In this document: one piece after another, positions 61,532 to 64,000 of the stretch | Layout: the number at the start of each line of letters is the position of its first letter | How positions within the stretch are numbered: position 1 is the first letter of the stretch | The notes under the pieces: generated by a model | The model's database searches: none | Told to the model about the DNA's origin: nothing | Seen by the model: only the letters and a program-made list of their open reading frames with translations | Program-made: the position numbers and the translations under genes | From: Drosophila persimilis | Taxonomy: Eukaryota > Arthropoda > Insecta > Diptera > Drosophilidae | Length of the DNA stretch: 64,000 nt | Reading direction: 5' to 3' | Assembly: GCF_003286085.1 (NCBI RefSeq) | Contig: NW_020825322.1 | Span: 496,001 to 560,000 of the forward strand

Positions 61532-63190
61532 ATGACAGTGGACACTGTGCAGGAGACGCTGCAACATGCGGCCACATCGACATCGGGACTCGGCTTCAGC
61601 CCCATGCTCACCACCCTGGTGGGCACCATAGTGGCCCTGGGATTGTACGAGTACTGGCGCCGGAATACACGGGAGTACCGCATGGTGGCCAACATACCGT
61701 CGCCGCCAGGATTGCCGCTGTTGGGACAAGCTCACATGGTCGCTGGCCTGAGCAATGCAGAGATCTTGAATGTGGGACTCGGCTACCTGAATAAGTATGG
61801 CGAGACGATGAAGGCTTGGCTGGGCAATGTCCTCCTTGTCTTCCTCACCAATCCCAACGACATTGAGCTGATCCTGAGCGGGCACCAGCATTTGACCAAG
61901 GCCGAGGAGTATCGCTACTTCAAGCCATGGTTCGGCGATGGCCTGCTGATCAGCAACGGACACCACTGGCGCCACCATCGCAAGATGATTGCCCCCACCT
62001 TCCATCAGAGCATTCTGAAGAGCTTTGTGCCCACCTTTGTGGACCACTCCAAGTCGGTTGTGGGTCGCATGGGCCTCGAGACCGGCAAGTCCTTTGATGT
62101 GCACGACTACATGTCCACCACCACCGTCGACATCCTGCTCTCCACCGCCATGGGTGTGAAGAAGCTGCCCGAGGGCAACAAGAGCTTCGAGTATGCCCAG
62201 GCCGTGGTTGACATGTGCGACATCATCCACAAGCGCCAGGTCAAGCTTCTGTACCGTCTGGATTCGATCTATAAGTTTACCAAGTTGCGCGAGAAGGGCG
62301 ACCGCATGATGAACATCATTCTGGGCATGACCAGCAAGGTGGTGAAGGACCGAAAGCAGAACTTCCAGGAGGAGTCGCGCGCCATTGTCGACGAGGTGCA
62401 GGCTGTTTCGACACCGGCCACCAAGAAGGAGGGACTTCGCGACGATCTCGATGACATCGATGAGAACGATGTCGGCGCCAAGCGCCGTCTGGCCCTCCTC
62501 GATGCCATGGTCGAGATGGCAAAGAACCCCGATATCGAGTGGAACGAGAAGGACATCATCGATGAGGTGAACACCATTATGTTCGAGGGTCACGATACCA
62601 CCTCGGCCGGCTCCAGCTTTGCCCTCTGCATGATGGGCATCCACAAGGACATCCAGGAGAAGGTCTTTGCCGAGCAGAAGGCCATCTTTGGCGACAACAT
62701 GCTGCGCGACTGCACCTTTGCCGACACCAACGAGATGAAGTACCTGGAGCGCGTCATTCTCGAGACTCTGCGCTTGTACCCCCCAGTACCCCTGATCGCT
62801 CGCCGCCTGGACTACGATCTCAAGCTGGCTAGCGGCCCCTACACCGTACCCAAGGGCACCACCGTCATCGTCCTGCAGTACTGCGTGCACCGTCGTGCCG
62901 ACATCTACCCCAACCCGACCAAGTTCGATCCGGACAACTTCCTGCCCGAGCGCATGGCCAACAGGCACTACTACTCGTTTATTCCGTTCAGTGCCGGACC
63001 CCGCAGCTGTGTGGGCCGCAAGTACGCGATGCTCAAGCTGAAGGTACTGCTCTCCACCATCGTGCGCAACTACATTGTCCACTCAACCGATACGGAGGCG
63101 GACTTCAAGCTGCAGGCCGACATCATTCTCAAGCTCGAGAATGGCTTCAACATCTCCCTGGAGAAGCGCAAGTACGCGACTGTCGCTTAG
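61532..63190 (+). CDS. Cyp4g1: Cytochrome P450 Cyp4g1
   Basis: One exon, 552 aa, recognised as Cyp4g1 by near-identity to the D. melanogaster protein from memory. It is the oenocyte P450 that oxidatively decarbonylates long-chain aldehydes to cuticular hydrocarbons, with NADPH-P450 reductase, at the endoplasmic reticulum. A hydrophobic N-terminal anchor (SPMLTTLVGTIVALGLYEYW) precedes the Pro-rich hinge IPSPPGLPLLGQ. I-helix EGHDTTSAG, K-helix ETLRLYPP, and haem-binding FSAGPRSCVG with Cys493 are all intact. The acidic insertion between the G and H helices (DDLDDIDENDVG region) is the known CYP4G hallmark. The start ATG 61532 is chosen because it precedes the anchor directly. Codon use is strongly GC-biased, fitting high expression. 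Confidence 0.97.
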   Translation: MTVDTVQETLQHAATSTSGLGFSPMLTTLVGTIVALGLYEYWRRNTREYRMVANIPSPPGLPLLGQAHMVAGLSNAEILNVGLGYLNKYGETMKAWLGNVLLVFLTNPNDIELILSGHQHLTKAEEYRYFKPWFGDGLLISNGHHWRHHRKMIAPTFHQSILKSFVPTFVDHSKSVVGRMGLETGKSFDVHDYMSTTTVDILLSTAMGVKKLPEGNKSFEYAQAVVDMCDIIHKRQVKLLYRLDSIYKFTKLREKGDRMMNIILGMTSKVVKDRKQNFQEESRAIVDEVQAVSTPATKKEGLRDDLDDIDENDVGAKRRLALLDAMVEMAKNPDIEWNEKDIIDEVNTIMFEGHDTTSAGSSFALCMMGIHKDIQEKVFAEQKAIFGDNMLRDCTFADTNEMKYLERVILETLRLYPPVPLIARRLDYDLKLASGPYTVPKGTTVIVLQYCVHRRADIYPNPTKFDPDNFLPERMANRHYYSFIPFSAGPRSCVGRKYAMLKLKVLLSTIVRNYIVHSTDTEADFKLQADIILKLENGFNISLEKRKYATVA

Positions 63191-64000
63191 GTCATCTATA
63201 CCTGGAACACCACCACCACCAACAAGGCCCCCAGACGATCCAACTCTGTACATATGCTGGACGATGAATCCCAGAGCCCAAGCGAACCGAACCGAACCGA
63301 ACAGATCCGAAACCGAACAGTTAGAAGCCGCCAGTTAGCCAGAGAGTCAACCCCGTGAGTGATGGGAATGTTCCACTTTCCATCGTCCATCATCCATCGC
63401 TCCAACTTTTTGTTATATCTTTACTATACCTTTTTTGTTGGTCATAACGCTGGTGGTGCGCGTATATATCCATAATCCTAATCCACTATTCTACGCAGAT
63501 GTGTCTCACATGTGTCTTAATATTCTTTCCCTTCTTTAGCGTTTCCAATCTTTTTTTTTTTTGCCTAGCCAAGTAGTGTGATTTTTTTGTCTACTGTAAT
63601 ATTTATTAAGTCACATGGTTTGAATGAAACCCAAAAAATATGAAAAATATACTTACGCCATCGCAAGCAGCCAATTGAGCTGCAAAAATTATAATTGAAG
63701 ATATTCTAGTTGATTTTTTTAACGGGGTACTGTGGTGAGGTCCAATATTATTGGGAAACATACTTATAGATGTGACAAAAGTCTTATAAAGTATAAAGTG
63801 TTCTGACCTACAGTTTTCTGCTAAGGTATGGAACTCTTTATATGAGTACCATCAAGATAATTGGCTTTCCCATAGCGATCTCTGCAGAAGGAACACACAG
63901 AGCTCAAGGGCCATATAATCCATAAAACATTTGGTCTTGGGAACCAGTCTTCGAAATATGGAAGATAATGTGCCTGCATTCAACCTGCTGCAATGACAAA
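63191..64000 (+). other. Cyp4g1 3' region and flank
   Basis: Noncoding AT-rich sequence. Tandem CCGAA units lie at about 63283-63304. No exact AATAAA signal was noticed and no further gene is seen before the window ends. Confidence 0.6.

Noticed and set aside
61493-63082. 529-codon minus-strand frame opposite Cyp4g1
   Set aside because: Runs exactly along the highly biased Cyp4g1 exon; no family motifs on that strand.
1-64000. Transposons, LTR elements, tRNAs, CRISPR arrays
   Set aside because: No reverse transcriptase, transposase or integrase frame, no paired long terminal repeats, no cloverleaf and no regular spacer-repeat array were seen; only short simple repeats and the small dispersed or inverted repeats listed.

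Overview
The window is insect nuclear DNA, almost certainly from a Drosophila species of the subgenus Sophophora (possibly the obscura group; the species was not determined). The evidence is near-identity, from memory, of several proteins to D. melanogaster orthologues (Elav, Cyp4g1, methylmalonate-semialdehyde dehydrogenase, the arginase N-terminal half), short GT-AG introns of 56-90 nt, abundant CA/GA/AT microsatellites, and DRE and motif-1 core promoter elements. The gene order elav - arg - svr - Mmsdh - ABCB10-like - Urb2-like - Siva-like - Exp6 - Cyp4g1 resembles distal X (1B) of D. melanogaster.

Layout. 1-4100: no gene seen. 4100-18500 (+): elav, with noncoding 5' exons, an intron that splits the start codon, an intronless body and a very long AT-rich 3' region. 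18.55-19.35 kb (-): first three coding exons of arginase, whose last part is absent from the window. 19.4-22.2 kb: intergenic DNA and svr 3' region with a 35-bp inverted repeat. 22.28-35.78 kb (-): silver (carboxypeptidase D), with two alternative first coding exons, three carboxypeptidase-like domains, a transmembrane segment and possible intron-retention isoforms. 36-41.5 kb: sparse, with a small coiled-coil gene, a promoter-plus-intron candidate unit, a decayed coding fragment and a small membrane ORF. 41.56-43.8 kb (+): Mmsdh. 44.3-46.7 kb (-): mitochondrial ABC half-transporter, divergent from a Urb2-like ribosome-biogenesis gene (46.96-51.47 kb, +). 51.57-52.13 kb (-): small two-ORF locus. 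52.5-53.26 kb (-): Siva-like zinc-binding protein. 54.5-58.6 kb (+): exportin 6. 59.74-60.2 kb (+): small gene with a probable frameshift. 61.5-63.2 kb (+): Cyp4g1.

The genes are a mix with no shared pathway: a neuronal RNA-binding protein, two mitochondrial metabolic enzymes, a secretory-pathway peptidase, a mitochondrial transporter, nucleolar and nuclear-export factors and an oenocyte P450. The most unusual signals are a roughly 170-bp dispersed sequence that carries DRE/motif-1 sites and sits upstream of three genes, the missing arginase 3' half, split or isolated start codons in elav and Exp6, a nested palindrome with a perfect CRE in an svr intron, and several small undescribed coding candidates. 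No tRNA, rRNA, CRISPR array or recognisable complete transposon was found.
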